DNA from: Paracentrotus lividus
Lineage: Eukaryota; Echinodermata; Echinoidea; Camarodonta; Echinidae
DNA: 64,000 nucleotides
NCBI GenBank assembly: GCA_940671915.1
Contig: CALNVZ010000641.1
Coordinates: forward strand, 4,672,800 to 4,736,799
Reading direction: 5' to 3'
The notes below the pieces were generated by a model. It had not been told where the DNA came from. It searched no databases and saw only the letters and a list, made by a program, of their open reading frames with translations. Numbering within the stretch: position 1 is the first letter of the stretch; each line of letters opens with the position of its first letter. The position numbers and the translations under genes are program-made. Below are positions 34,327 through 44,402 of this stretch, piece after piece.

Positions 34327-34563
34327 ATACTGTATTTGCTGTTATTTTCGCCTGATTAATTTTTCGCGCTGAGCGTCCTCGAAACATATTCACAGGTTCT
34401 TAAATTCTCGCTGCATTTATGTAAGAAGCCAATTCAACACATATAAAACATACATAACAAAGCATGCTCATATGTTTCGCGTGTTTTTAAATTCGCGTCT
34501 GCCGATCTTTGCGCGAATTCCGCGAAAATTAATGTACCGCGAATATTTCCACGAGTACAGTGA
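34327..34563. mobile_element. Uninterrupted copy of the 30.4-kb inverted-repeat element
   Basis: Ends TACTGTATTTGCTGTTATTT and, on the right, TATTTCCACGAGTACAGTGA. It carries cacaggttcTTAAattc with one TTAA where the 30.4-kb copy holds a 456-bp insertion. It therefore serves as an empty site. Confidence 0.82.
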
Positions 34564-34624
34564 ACTACTATTGTTGCTGGTGCAAATGTTGTGTCACCTA
34601 TTTGACAACCTAGTTTCTATTACT

Positions 34625-34945
34625 GACAAAGAATTTGTCTACCTTCTTCTCTTACATTACACATCACCGTCAATAAGAAGAAAATAAAGCTGAAGCCTTC
34701 AGTAGATACTAGATACATATGATCTGCGTATACGTCTTTCTCATTTTGTTCTGTTTTTTGTTTGTTGGTTGTTTTTTTTTTAGGGGGTGGGGTGCCTACA
34801 TAAAGTTACATATTTTGATCAATGCACACATGTATTTTACAACCTTTTATCTCTTCTTGTCTTATAAAACCCTCAGAGCGTGGATAGACCTCGTTCACGT
34901 GCATCATCACCGTCGATAATAAAAAACTGAAGCTTCAAATGCTGT
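34625..34945 (+). pseudogene. Two decayed partial copies of ZMYND11 exon H
   Basis: Copy h1 (34625-34705) shares gacaaagaatttgtct, then jumps to acatcaccgtcaataagaag and aagctgaagcc. It lacks the acceptor and first codons. Copy h2 (34850-34940) keeps cttataaaaccctcag and agcgtggatagacctcgttc, but aataataaaaaactgaag breaks the frame. The real exon H at 35125 has the same upstream phrase. Confidence 0.85.
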
Positions 34946-34974
34946 GTCACCTATATTACATCCTAGTATCTGTT

Positions 34975-35060
34975 ATAATAATAATAATAATAATGATACC
35001 TGCGACTTATATTGCACCATTATCTATTTTATTAAATGCTCAAGGCGCTTTTACCACATA
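34975..35060 (-). repeat. Short retroelement-like tail, inverted
   Basis: (ATA)n followed by aaatgctcaaggcgctttta. The reverse complement (gcgccttgagca...ATT repeat) resembles the tails at 48.2 and 49.5 kb. Confidence 0.5.
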
Positions 35061-35124
35061 AATATAGACAGAATATGAAAATAACAAAGAATTTGTCTCC
35101 TTTCCTCTCGTATAAAACTCTCAG

Positions 35125-35437
35125 AGCGTGGATAGACCTTGTTCACGTCCGAGACATTACGGTCGATAAGAAAAAACTAAGGCTGAAGCCGTCGGTTGGA
35201 TGGCGGTCAGCCGTCAAGGAGATGGAGCTCTACAAAGCCACGCTGCTCGAGGTCAATGAGAGGGCTTCCAGTCGACCCAAGGACCGGACCGCATCATCTT
35301 CGGGGCGGAAGAGGAAGCATAAGAAGGAGGATGATGAGGAGGATAGTAGCATGGTGGAGGATGGTGATGAAGAGGAGGATGCTCAGTGTGAGGCAAGGCA
35401 TGTTGTTCGAGCATGCTCCACCACCGACGCAGGACAG
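35125..35437 (+). CDS. ZMYND11: ZMYND11 exon H: PWWP second half and acidic/lysine-rich linker
   Basis: 313 bases from acceptor aactctcag to donor gtgagc. The first base completes the Arg codon left by exon G (phase 2), giving RAWIDLVHVRDITVDKKKLR then LKPSVGWRSAVKEMELYKAT. RAWI, DITV and GW..A..E.EL match the C-terminal PWWP helices of vertebrate ZMYND11. The second half is disordered-type sequence: a KRKHKKEDDEEDSSM run, acidic DGDEEEDAQCEARHVVRACS and a terminal TTDAGQ. It ends in phase 0. Two decayed copies lie just upstream and one near-intact copy of its 3' third just downstream. Confidence 0.95.
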
Positions 35438-35479
35438 GTGAGCGTAGAAATGGCGCTTGTATTGTGCATTTATCTAGCG

Positions 35480-35672
35480 TCGTGAATCGAATCATATTAT
35501 GACATCACGTAACGATACATTTTGGACTTTACGGTTTTGCTGGAAAGTAAATAGTTTCCTTTTACACACACAGGAGTGTGGAACAGGTAACATTAACTTT
35601 CGATCGGTACTGTATGTGTGCGATGGTACGAATGTTGCACGTTTAGCCTCTCATTTGCTTCCGTACAACAAG
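35480..35672 (+). repeat. Repeat shared with the ZMYND11 3' region (42045-42190)
   Basis: Shared anchors in order with 42045-42190: tttatc.agcgt, gaat..aatcat, tgac.tca, acgatacattttgga, gtatgtgtgcgat, gttgcacgtt.gcctc.catttgctt. It separates exon H from its extra copy H'. Confidence 0.7.
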
Positions 35673-35680
35673 CTATAAAG

Positions 35681-35785
35681 AGGAAGCATAAGAAGGAGGA
35701 TAATAAGGAGGATAGTGATGAGGACGATGCACAGTGTGAAGCGAGACACGTGGTCAGGGCGTGTTCCACTACCAACGCAGGACAG
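35681..35785 (+). CDS. ZMYND11: Exon H': extra, in-frame copy of the ZMYND11 exon H 3' third
   Basis: 105 bases between a weak acceptor (ctataaag) and a consensus donor gtgagt, open throughout in the exon H frame. Encodes RKHKKEDNKEDSDEDDAQCE then ARHVVRACSTTNAGQ, close to the end of exon H with an 18-base-scale deletion and several substitutions. Being a multiple of three with phase 0-0, it could be included or skipped without a frame change. Whether it is used is unknown; the poor pyrimidine tract at the acceptor argues for weak use. Confidence 0.5.
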
Positions 35786-36245
35786 GTGAGTGGGGATCGA
35801 TTGTATGACTGCTGGTTATCCAGGGTTTGGGAATAGAGGGGGCACAGATGGCGAATTTAAAGAAGAAGGGGGCACAGATGACAATTTTCTAAAATTTAGC
35901 TTCATTATCATGTACATTATGTTTAATGTGTGATTCCTGATAAGATGCACATAGCTTTCAAGGAATCCTTCCTAATGGTACCCTTATACCTCACCCAGAT
36001 TAAGTGTAGCTGATGCAGATTAGTGTCTTGCTAGGATTTGAACTTTGTATTATGTGATGGACAATCTGTGACTGTTCCACTAGACCGTAACACACATAGT
36101 TCTATATTGTAAATAATTGATGCAAACAATAGTAACAACTGATTGATATATCGCACCTTTAAAGCCCTTTACTATGTATTATTACATTTTTACTTCAATA
36201 TCTCATTGAGTAACTATTTCATTGGTATCTCCTGCTACCTCATAG
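35786..36245 (+). other. Intron, nothing recognised
   Basis: AT-rich; only a doubled short phrase gggggcacagatggcgaatttaaagaagaa / gggggcacagatgacaattt near 35838-35890. Confidence 0.5.
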
Positions 36246-36330
36246 ACCAGGACCGACTCACCCCTGGACCTAGACGGACCCATTACCAAGAAACCTAAAG
36301 TAGATTTAGGGGAAGGTTCGTCGTCATCAT
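36246..36330 (+). pseudogene. Partial upstream copy of ZMYND11 exon I'
   Basis: After acceptor ctcatag it reads TRTDSPLDLDGPITKKPKVD then LGEGSSSS, clearly the same peptide as exon I' (PPDLDSPVTKKPKVDAGEGS). It then runs into gtataag instead of the serine run. Its length is not a multiple of three, so inclusion would shift the frame. Probably a decaying duplicate. Confidence 0.7.
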
Positions 36331-36395
36331 GTATAAGTAGCTTAGTCCCAGTAGGTAATTCTTCTGTTGGTTCTTCTTACTATCTCCTATAATAG

Positions 36396-36536
36396 GACCA
36401 CAGTGTGAGCACCAGCCAGACCTCACCTCCAGACCTGGACAGTCCTGTTACCAAGAAACCTAAAGTAGATGCAGGCGAAGGTTCTTCTTCATCATCGTCC
36501 TCATCATCAAGGGCCGTTAAGAAGACAGCAGAAGAA
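36396..36536 (+). CDS. ZMYND11: ZMYND11 exon I': disordered linker with nuclear-localisation-like KKPK
   Basis: 141 bases, phase 0-0, from acceptor tataatag to consensus donor gtaagt. Encodes DHSVSTSQTSPPDLDSPVTK then KPKVDAGEGSSSSSSSSSRA and VKKTAEE. The KKPKV core resembles a monopartite nuclear localisation signal. The serine run is encoded by a TCT/TCA/TCC repeat and is likely length-variable. The vertebrate protein also has a low-complexity linker here; residue-level alignment is poor, as expected. Confidence 0.85.
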
Positions 36537-38918
36537 GTAAGTCAACTGACTTCCCTAATGTACTATGACCAAATGTTTAGAGAGGTTTGTGGGGTGTATG
36601 TTTTTATTGAAACTTTAAAACAGTGTATTTGCATTTGAAAAATAGCATTTTTAGACCTCCCAACCTTTTCACTTTTGGTGAAAAATTTCCGCTTTTTTCT
36701 ATTATTTTCCTCTTTTTTTTGGTCAACTATTTTTGCCTGTAGGTTGTTTGTACGATCAGGGTATACCTTCAAAAACGGGCCTTCTGTGCACAATAAAAAG
36801 AAATATAGGGACTGTGATCTCAAATCTACGATGGCAAGCTATTGGGCACTGTTAGAGCAACCTACAAGAGAAAAATGAATTAATAAAAATCATGTTTACT
36901 TCTCAAAATCAACAATATCTGGCATTTTCGTACCAAAATTATTGCCTCATTTTTGTTTTTCTAATTTAAAACCTGCACATCTTTATCATAAGAATTCATT
37001 AAAAGCAATATTATTAACACATAACACATACACAAAAATTGAGGAAAAACAAAACAATTTTTTTTGGTCAAATGAGACAGATGGGTATACAATAATTGTA
37101 AAACAACATTTATTACATGCGTGCGCTTGAATAAGACAATGAAGTAGACCGTGCGGGATGAAACCCGTGCTTAAGTCACTATTATAGAGCTCCCATTATG
37201 TCTACTACAGTAGATCTCTCAGTATACACAGTCTACAGGTCTGTGCATGTCCTGGCCCTTTTGTTATTGTGGCTGGGAATTCCCTATGATGTGTTATGTT
37301 TATGACACATCAAAGGGAATTCACTGAATCCTGTGTTATTTGGATAGTCCATATACAATAGGGCAAATAAAAGGAGTACATTTCAATGATTATTATCCAT
37401 TCTGGAATATTATAGTGCCGCCCGCCCATAAGGGATATGAATGTCACGGCCAGTTCAAGACTGATATCAAAGGTATATGTATATGGTCATGTGTCACATG
37501 TTGGGCTATAGTAAAAGGGTGGAGGCGTTACATTTTGGAGGAAAAATGATCACATTTTTTCACATAGCATGAAAAGATAGATATTATCAAGGTGATTGTG
37601 CAAATAACTCACATTGTAGATAAATTATCAGGCTATACGTCTGTGAAGTTTCAGCTTTGTCATACTCATGGTTTTAATACCAAATATAAGTTGAGTGGAG
37701 TAGGGTAAGGGGTGGAGGATCCTACGGTGGATTACTAGGTGAGGCACGGTTGTGCATAGGAATTCCCATTTTGTTACTTTTTTATTTGTTGTATATATCT
37801 TTCCAGTTAATTGGTCTTATGGGTTGAGAGATTATCATTCTCTTTGGAATTGATCTGGTTCTAGACAAATACAAAGTATATTTTCAAAAGTTATTTAATC
37901 AATTAATTAATCAATTAAAACATACTTAATGCACATATCCTCATAGACAATGCATTGGAGGCATCGAAAATTGCCACGTGCATTTTATAACAATAATTGT
38001 GCTTTTTCACCATTTTCTTTGCATACATGTAGATACACAATTAAATGAAAACATATTTCTTGCAATGAACATTGTTTGAGTTGTAATCCAAGTGTAAAAG
38101 AAGGATTCATGCCTTTTTTGCACATTTTAATTCTCTCCTTGTTGACACCCTGTAGCGCGGTTAGAAAACATAATTTTGTGTTACAAGTTTATATTTTTTA
38201 GAAGCATAGTGTCTTATTAACACAATCCAAGATGATTCATTTCATTTGGTACAAAGATTAAGAAATTATTCGCCAGTAAAATTGTGAAGTTTTTAAACAT
38301 TTTGTCTTGTAACACTCTGTATATCTTTTATGACACACCCTATACAGGCACAAAATATGTTAGTCATCTTCCTTACAATCTCTGCTTTAATAAATATAAA
38401 CTTTTATACGTGTCTGACTTACTACTAATAAAGTAGAGATGTTTGATTGTGACAATGTACATTTTTACAAATTTTTGGACATGTAACGCATTTTGCACCC
38501 AACTCATGACATATGGCCATATTGTAAAATATGCGCAATCACAAGATTGCTGCACAGTGCTGTGGCTGTTTCTATGGTTAGCTTCCCCCAAACTCTGGGT
38601 AACTTTTGCTGCATGAACCCCCTACCTCTGTATTGTGGACATGTTTTATTTTAAATATAGACGCTGCAGTGCCATTATTAATCTTATTAAATGGGTTGAC
38701 AGTTCTGTTTGGATGTTAATACAATACTGTGCCATCAACAAGGTATGTGTTTGCGTTTCAGTAAGACCCTGCGTAGTTACGCAAATTATTATAAGCCGTG
38801 CAAAATGATAGGAATTTTGAAATTCACAAGTTGCGAGGTCTCTTATCAAGCAAAGGGGAGAAGTAAGAAATTTAATGTTTACAACAATTTTCCCCCAACC
38901 ACTAACTTCTCACCCAAG
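36537..38918 (+). other. Intron I'-J, long, mostly featureless
   Basis: AT-rich. A small inverted repeat lies at about 37279-37321 (GGGAATTCCCTATGATGTGT against ACACATCAAAGGGAATTC). No exon or RNA gene recognised. Confidence 0.55.
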
Positions 38919-39066
38919 TCCAAACCAGAGCCAGAATCGGAACCGGATCCAGAACCAATCGATACCGTCCCGGATGTCGACAAAGCTGAACCCGAGGATG
39001 AAGTGGAAGATGATTCCATGGACGACACCCTTGACGACACCCCACCACCGCCTCTCGAGGAAGAAG
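38919..39066 (+). CDS. ZMYND11: ZMYND11 exon J: Glu/Asp/Pro-rich linker
   Basis: 148 bases, phase 0 to 1, from acceptor cacccaag to donor gtaagt. Encodes SKPEPESEPDPEPIDTVPDV then DKAEPEDEVEDDSMDDTLDD and TPPPPLEEE. The vertebrate protein has a comparable KKEEPEPETEA stretch at this place. This start was chosen because it continues phase 0 from exon I'; a downstream cag at 38926-38928 would be an alternative. Confidence 0.8.
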
Positions 39067-39114
39067 GTAAGTTCAAGTTCAAGTTCAAGTTCAAGTTCAA
39101 GTTCAAGTTCAATT
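39067..39114 (+). repeat. (GTTCAA)n microsatellite starting in the exon J donor site
   Basis: The donor gtaagttcaa runs directly into about seven to eight perfect GTTCAA units. The repeat effectively includes donor positions +5 onward. Confidence 0.92.
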
Positions 39115-39495
39115 CATTTAGACCAATCAAACAATCATACAAAGATCATTATAACATCATGATAACAATAGTAAAATCTTATACATGTACAATATGATGA
39201 ATGAGAGGTTTAGGACCCCTGGAAAGCAAAGCTTGTGATTGGAGCCCTTAAGTTTGGCAAGGTGCTAACCTAAAACAAAAATTATTGGGGAAAAAAAATA
39301 CAAAGATATAGAAACAAATGCAATACAATCAATCTAAGTCTAAGACGATTATGAATAAATGGAACATAAGAAGGGGAAGGAAGGTCAATTTACAAAAAGA
39401 AGGGAGGGGAAGTGATATTTGAGGATTGTGAGAAAGGGAAAAATTGAGAGTGAAAGTTAAGCAAAGATAAGATATAAATTAAATTTTTTGTGTAG

Positions 39496-39653
39496 GTACT
39501 GCTAAGGATCAACCAAAGACCACGCCAAGTCTAAAGACAGCCACCTGTAAGCTTGAAGACATTGCCAAGGCATCATCACCGGCTCTGAGAGCAAGACTAG
39601 AAGCTGAATACAAGAAGAAGATGGACAAGGCGGTTAAGGAAGCATTAGATAAG
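39496..39653 (+). CDS. ZMYND11: ZMYND11 exon K: start of coiled coil
   Basis: 158 bases, phase 1 to 0, from acceptor ttttgtgtag to donor gtcaga. Encodes the Gly split with exon J, then TAKDQPKTTPSLKTATCKLE, DIAKASSPALRARLEAEYKK and KMDKAVKEALDK. The helical ALRARLEAEYKKKMDKAVKEAL segment matches the coiled-coil region before the MYND finger in vertebrates (RVVREALEKL). This region is used for dimerisation and partner contacts. Confidence 0.9.
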
Positions 39654-39796
39654 GTCAGAAGAATTTTCCTTCCGATATCTGTAGACCACATGTAATATCC
39701 AGTTTTGATGAAAATTTAGTCATAACCAGAATGTCAAAAATGCATTAGAGAGGGTTAGAAGAATTTATACCAATTTATCAATTATGTAAAGGATAG

Positions 39797-40060
39797 TCTG
39801 TCCTTACCTTACCTTAGACCTTAGCTCGTTCCATCTACATGCGGACATTGATCCGCAAGGGTCCGCCACTGGCGTCGATCCTTGGCTACGAGGACTGCTT
39901 CGTTCCAAGTTGTGTCTCGATCAGTGAGGTCTCTTTTAATTGTTCTCCACCATGTTAGATGTGGTCTCCCTCTTTTCCTTTTCCCTCCTTCTGGTCTGTC
40001 CTGGGTTACCACAATTGCATCCAGATCCAATGAAGTCCAATTTTCATGTAACACATGAAA
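39797..40060 (-). mobile_element. Non-LTR retrotransposon C-terminal remnant (antisense)
   Basis: Minus-strand frame 39821-40054 reads WTSLDLDAIVVTQDRPEGGK, RKRGRPHLTWWRTIKRDL, TWNEAVLVAKDRRQWR. The GRPHLTWWRTI...TWNEA...A.DR..WR pattern is the C-terminal end of the reverse transcriptase protein of RTE-like or similar LINEs. Only the last 80 or so residues remain, so it is a 5'-truncated dead copy in a ZMYND11 intron, opposite to the gene. Confidence 0.82.
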
Positions 40061-40466
40061 CGTTAAAGGTCAGTCCCAGACGTAAATAATCATATCTGAT
40101 TGATATACGTCTGTCAAAACCCGATATTCCTCCTCCTCCTCCTAATTTGTGCGTTTCATAATACTTGAATGAATGCGCAAGTTATGCCTTTATTGTGACG
40201 TCACTCCTCTGCATTTCTCTTTCAAAGTGATTTCAAGCCTCAAATAAAAACACTGCAGTCTTCCTGTGATCACTTTTGTAGTTCTACTGATTAAATCCTT
40301 ATCATTCCCTGTGCCTCATTTAGTTAGATATTTCTTTAATTTTTCAATTCTCTTTTGCAATGCGGGCTACATTTGTAGACCTCTCTTGATAACGAACGTT
40401 GGTGGCGCATGTATTGTGAGATGCATAAATTGTCACGTAACACCTTTCATTGTATCATCGTTACAG

Positions 40467-40640
40467 GCCAAGCAAGAATGGCAAACGGAGAAAGAAAAGC
40501 TGCTTAAGGATGCGAAGGAAAAACTCACTTCTGAGATTCAGAAAGCGAAGATGGAGACGGAACAGAAATGCAAGAAGGAGCTAAGTGAACAGGTCCAGAA
40601 ACTCTCGGATGAGATATCCCAGACCAAAAAGAAGCAATGG
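40467..40640 (+). CDS. ZMYND11: ZMYND11 exon L: coiled coil
   Basis: 174 bases, phase 0-0, from acceptor cgttacag to donor gtgagt. Encodes AKQEWQTEKEKLLKDAKEKL then TSEIQKAKMETEQKCKKELS and EQVQKLSDEISQTKKKQW. The ending SQTKKKQW is identical to the vertebrate residues just before the MYND finger. Heptad-like spacing of Leu, Ile and Ala supports a coiled coil. Confidence 0.96.
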
Positions 40641-41649
40641 GTGAGTAGTCTCAATGTAGAGGCTCACAACTTTCTTCTGCTTATTTTCAATTTTTTTTTC
40701 TTCCCTCTTACTCTTGGCTTTTCAGCCCCTTTGCTACTCCTTTAATCCCTTCATTGTTATACTTACATAGCTGACTTCAGTCAGCTAATCATCCCCCTTT
40801 TGGTCTGTTTCCTGTTTTTTGATGTTGCCTACCTCTCTGTGTTTTTATTGGCTGCCTCTCCCCTCGCTTCTTTAATGACCCCCCTTTTGTTCCTTTTGTC
40901 CTCTCTGCATCCCTGCATGTTGCTGTACTTTTCTTACCTTTATGAGTCAATTTATCCGTTACTATATATGTGTGTCATTTTGACTCTGACAAAGATTCTT
41001 CTAGGAATGAAAGCTCAGGCTCTTTTTGACTCAATTCTTCTTTTTCCATGATCTAGATATGACATACACGACTATTCTATGCAAATCCTCTCTGATATGA
41101 GCTTATGTTAGTTAATGACCTCTTGAAGGTGTATGGAAGTTTCATGAAATAAATCACAGTCAAATAACCCAAACATAACAATGAAAATATACCTAATTCA
41201 TGTTCTGAACACACAAATTTTCAGGTGGTCTTAATTAATAATGACGGTATTATAACAGGGTTGTGTTTCACTAAGTTGTTCGTAAAGATCCGAAGGACTT
41301 TGAGAACGAATGGAACATATTCTTAAGTGCTATACGAACCGCAATCTCAAACATTCAGCACAAACTCATCCGTAAAGGTGTTCGTAACTTACTTCCTTGA
41401 ACTCACCGTGAGTTTCATCTGATTGGAGTAGATAATTATGAAACTTCTTTTTGTCACAATCAGTAAATTACATTGAAATAGGTGAGCTTTCGAAAGCTGG
41501 ATCCGCTACCATCTACAGACCTTGCAATGACAAAGCAGTAACTAGACTTCTTGTCGTAGCTGGCGCTGGTGCACTTGAGGTACGTGGGTGTAGTCATTAT
41601 TATTGCCTTGAATTGGTTGACTGATGAGATGTTCTGGTTTATATTTCAG
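40641..41649 (+). other. Intron L-M with a copy of an intronic repeat
   Basis: 41497-41590 (accatctacagacc..gcaatgacaaagcagtaactagacttcttgt...cacttgagg) matches 15418-15500 and 24435-24515 in the A-B intron of the same gene. Otherwise pyrimidine-rich, with nothing else recognised. Confidence 0.65.
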
Positions 41650-41772
41650 TGTATCAACTGTGAGAAGGAGGCTATGTATCACTGCTGTTGGAACACATCC
41701 TACTGCAGTATCAGCTGCCAACAAGTGCATTGGCATCAGGAACATAAGAGACTCTGTCGACGCAAGCGATGA
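41650..41772 (+). CDS. ZMYND11: ZMYND11 exon M: MYND zinc finger and stop codon
   Basis: Acceptor atatttcag precedes 40 codons and TGA at 41770-41772. Encodes [20 protein letters not shown] then [20 protein letters not shown]. The eight zinc ligands of a MYND finger are present (C-x2-C, C, C, C-x3-C, H, C). The sequence is nearly identical to the vertebrate C-terminus, including the final CRRKR. In vertebrates this domain binds PxLxP-type motifs of corepressors and other partners. Total predicted protein is roughly 600-650 residues, against 602 in human. Confidence 0.97.
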   Translation, partial: CINCEKEAMYHCCWNTSYCSISCQQVHWHQEHKRLCRRKR

Positions 41773-43313
41773 CCTCCCCCCTCCTGCAGTTTTGGTCAGC
41801 CTAGAATCAGCTTTGAGTTGACAACAGGAGTATACAAGACTTTGTCAACTCAAGCAACAATTTCCCCCACCCCTGCTATCGCTACTTAGACATCAGAGAC
41901 ACAAGCGATGACCTACTCTCCCCCCACCCACGTAGTATACAAATAGTGAGTAGACATGAGTGCGTTGGTACAAGATTTTGCATGAGGTGAAAGATTCTCA
42001 ATTCACCTCGCGAAGTAAAACAAAACATTTGATTCCACAGGTAAATCTTAATTGGACTTTTATCGAGCGTAAAGAATTTAATCATAATGTGACGTCATCT
42101 AACCATGCGACGGTACATTTTGGATGGTATGTGTGCGATAGTACAGTGTTGCACGTTCGGCCTCCCATTTGCTTGCTTGCAAGCTTGTTCAGTCTAAAAT
42201 GATTACTGCATAGACTAAATCAAGGGTAAGTTGTGATTTGAACTGCTGCAATTTTGGTTAGGTCAAAATCAGCTATGAATTAATATGAATTTTGGAGTTA
42301 ATGAGACTGTCATGACAATTGTGAAGCCCTTCCCCATCCTCTTTGTATATCCTCCAAGGTGTCTAATACAGTGTATTAGTATTAAATGATTACTGCGCAG
42401 GGGCAAATTTGAGAGTAAGATGAGATTTGAATTGCTGCAGTTTAAATGAGCTGAGAATCAGCTACGAGATAACATCAGGAGTATACCAGACTTTGTCAAC
42501 TCAAGTGATGATGTACAGTGCATAGTACAAATGAACCACATAATCAGCTAAATTTGTCGTAATTCAGACTTTCCATTCACGTTGCCCAAGGGGCTAAAAT
42601 GATTTCCATAAATAATATATTGCATCCTTTATTTTAAAGAGTGCATCAGAAAACAACTATTTTCTTACAGTGTGTGAATGAGAAAGTGAAAGAAATCTAG
42701 AAATTATGTCATACAGCGACTTTTATATCCATATAAGTTTTAATTTATAGAGCAGCTATAGCCCAGATGGAGAAAATATAAAGTGTAAATATTTTATTTG
42801 GTATAGAAATCTCCCTAGGGTGTTGTGACATAGAAGTACTTTTGAATGAAATTGAGTTGAGATTCGGCTGCGAAATTTGAAACTCAAAACATTGATATAT
42901 ATGCATGTTTGTACGAAATACTGTCACTTTATACTTTTGTGTACCGTACATGATATTCTATAAAATAGCATGCAAATAAGATATGCTTGAAATCTTGTGC
43001 ACAGGCTCAATGTCTGTTGATTTTTTTTTTACATTTTATTTGTTGATTTTGCCTTGTATGAGATATCCAGCAATGTTTTTTCTTTCTTTTCTGTTTGCCT
43101 TGTAAAGAAAAAAAGGCAGTATTTTCTTCACTATTTTCGCATAGCTTTATGTTGCTTTTGTCATTGTATATTCATTCAGTACATGTCACAACATTTGTTC
43201 ACCATTTTTGAAATCTCCAGTTTGAACTGTTGATTCTTGTTGTAAAGAACACTTACATGTAGATGTATTTTAGAGTTTAAAAAATAAACATCTATTCACT
43301 CATTTCAGAGATA
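41773..43313 (+). other. ZMYND11 3' untranslated / downstream region with internal repeats
   Basis: 41795-41860 (ctgcagttttggtcag...gaatcagc...caacaggagtatacaagactttgtcaactcaag) recurs, diverged, at 42435-42508, and in part near 42243-42275. 42045-42190 repeats 35480-35672. Candidate AATAAA signals exist (for example 43282-43287), but I cannot say which ends the transcript. Confidence 0.5.
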
Positions 43314-43610
43314 TTAACCCTTTAGCACCTAGAGACTGCAGGAAAAGTGTCAGCTTACTCCCTAACGGAAAGGGTTTTGCTGTATATACATCAGAGTTTT
43401 TTCAATAAGAAGTACTCGTAAAACATACTTGTTTTGTGCAGAATCGGACAGCACACAACCCATGTGTAATGCACAACAAATAACGTCATGTTTGATCACA
43501 TATTTTTTATATTATCATGACTATAGCCTGCATAAAACAGGGGCAGTTTGGGGCGGTTTAGTGAGTAAGCTGAGGGGCGGTCTAGGGCGGTTTAGGTGCT
43601 AAGGGGTTAA
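43314..43610. mobile_element. piggyBac-like MITE with TTAA ends, 297 bp
   Basis: TTAACCCTTTAGCACCTA on the left and TAGGTGCTAAGGGGTTAA on the right: 18-base inverted ends with one mismatch, TTAA duplicated, CCC inside. Subterminal cagcttactccctaacgg / gtgagtaagctgagg also pair. No coding capacity. Confidence 0.85.
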
Positions 43611-43831
43611 ACATCTGTTGCCTCATAATAGGCCTTTGCTTATATTTATTTTATTGTCATTGTAATGTAGCTTGCTTCCTATCGTTCTTTGTCTCTGGTT
43701 TTTGAACAAGTTTGTTTTGTTGTATTTTTCTATTGGTTCTAGGTACAATCCATTCCCATTGTATTGAGGTGCTTGGGACGGAGCCAATTCCCTCGCTATA
43801 ATGAAAATATACTGGACAGTAAACACATTCG

Positions 43832-44402
43832 CCCATATTCACGAAGGTGTCCTAAGTTGACCCTCTCATTACCATAGTCGCCTTTTGGTACCGTAGAACA
43901 CTGGTGACAAGGGAAACGGATTTTACTGCCATTTTGCAAGAAAGCCCCCTCTTTTGTTGAGTTTGTACCGTTGGAAAGCTGGAAATGATAGTTTTCGCGT
44001 GGATGCAAACACTAGGGGTATTGCTACAGTTATCTTTTTGAAGATTTGAAAGGAAGTGAGAGAATCCAGTTTTTTGGAAAAAGTGCCTGGCAACGAAAGG
44101 GTTAACCCATGGCTTACATGTAAATCTGTGGTTTAGCAAAATGCAACGGTGTGGTAGCAAAATGTGACACAATCTCAAACTGTAGATGTTCCATTTATTA
44201 GAATATTGGTACTGAAACTATTAATAACTTCCTGGGAACGAGTACAAAAGTTTTCCTCACCATTAAAGCATGATTCCAGAATCAAGTAAACAAATAAGGA
44301 ACATACCAACATAGTCAGATTGTGTAACGTTTTGCTACCCATATATAGTTAAAACCACAGATTTTCGCTATGGCTTAACTGAGGACACCTTTGTGAATAC
44401 GG
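43832..44402. mobile_element. MITE of the ATTCACAAAGG type
   Basis: Left end CCATATTCACGAAGGTGTCC followed by taagttga; right end GAGGACACCTTTGTGAATACGG preceded by ttaact. The ends are inverted repeats with a few mismatches. The sequence AATTCACAAAGG near the tip is shared with the element at 51773-52056. Confidence 0.75.
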
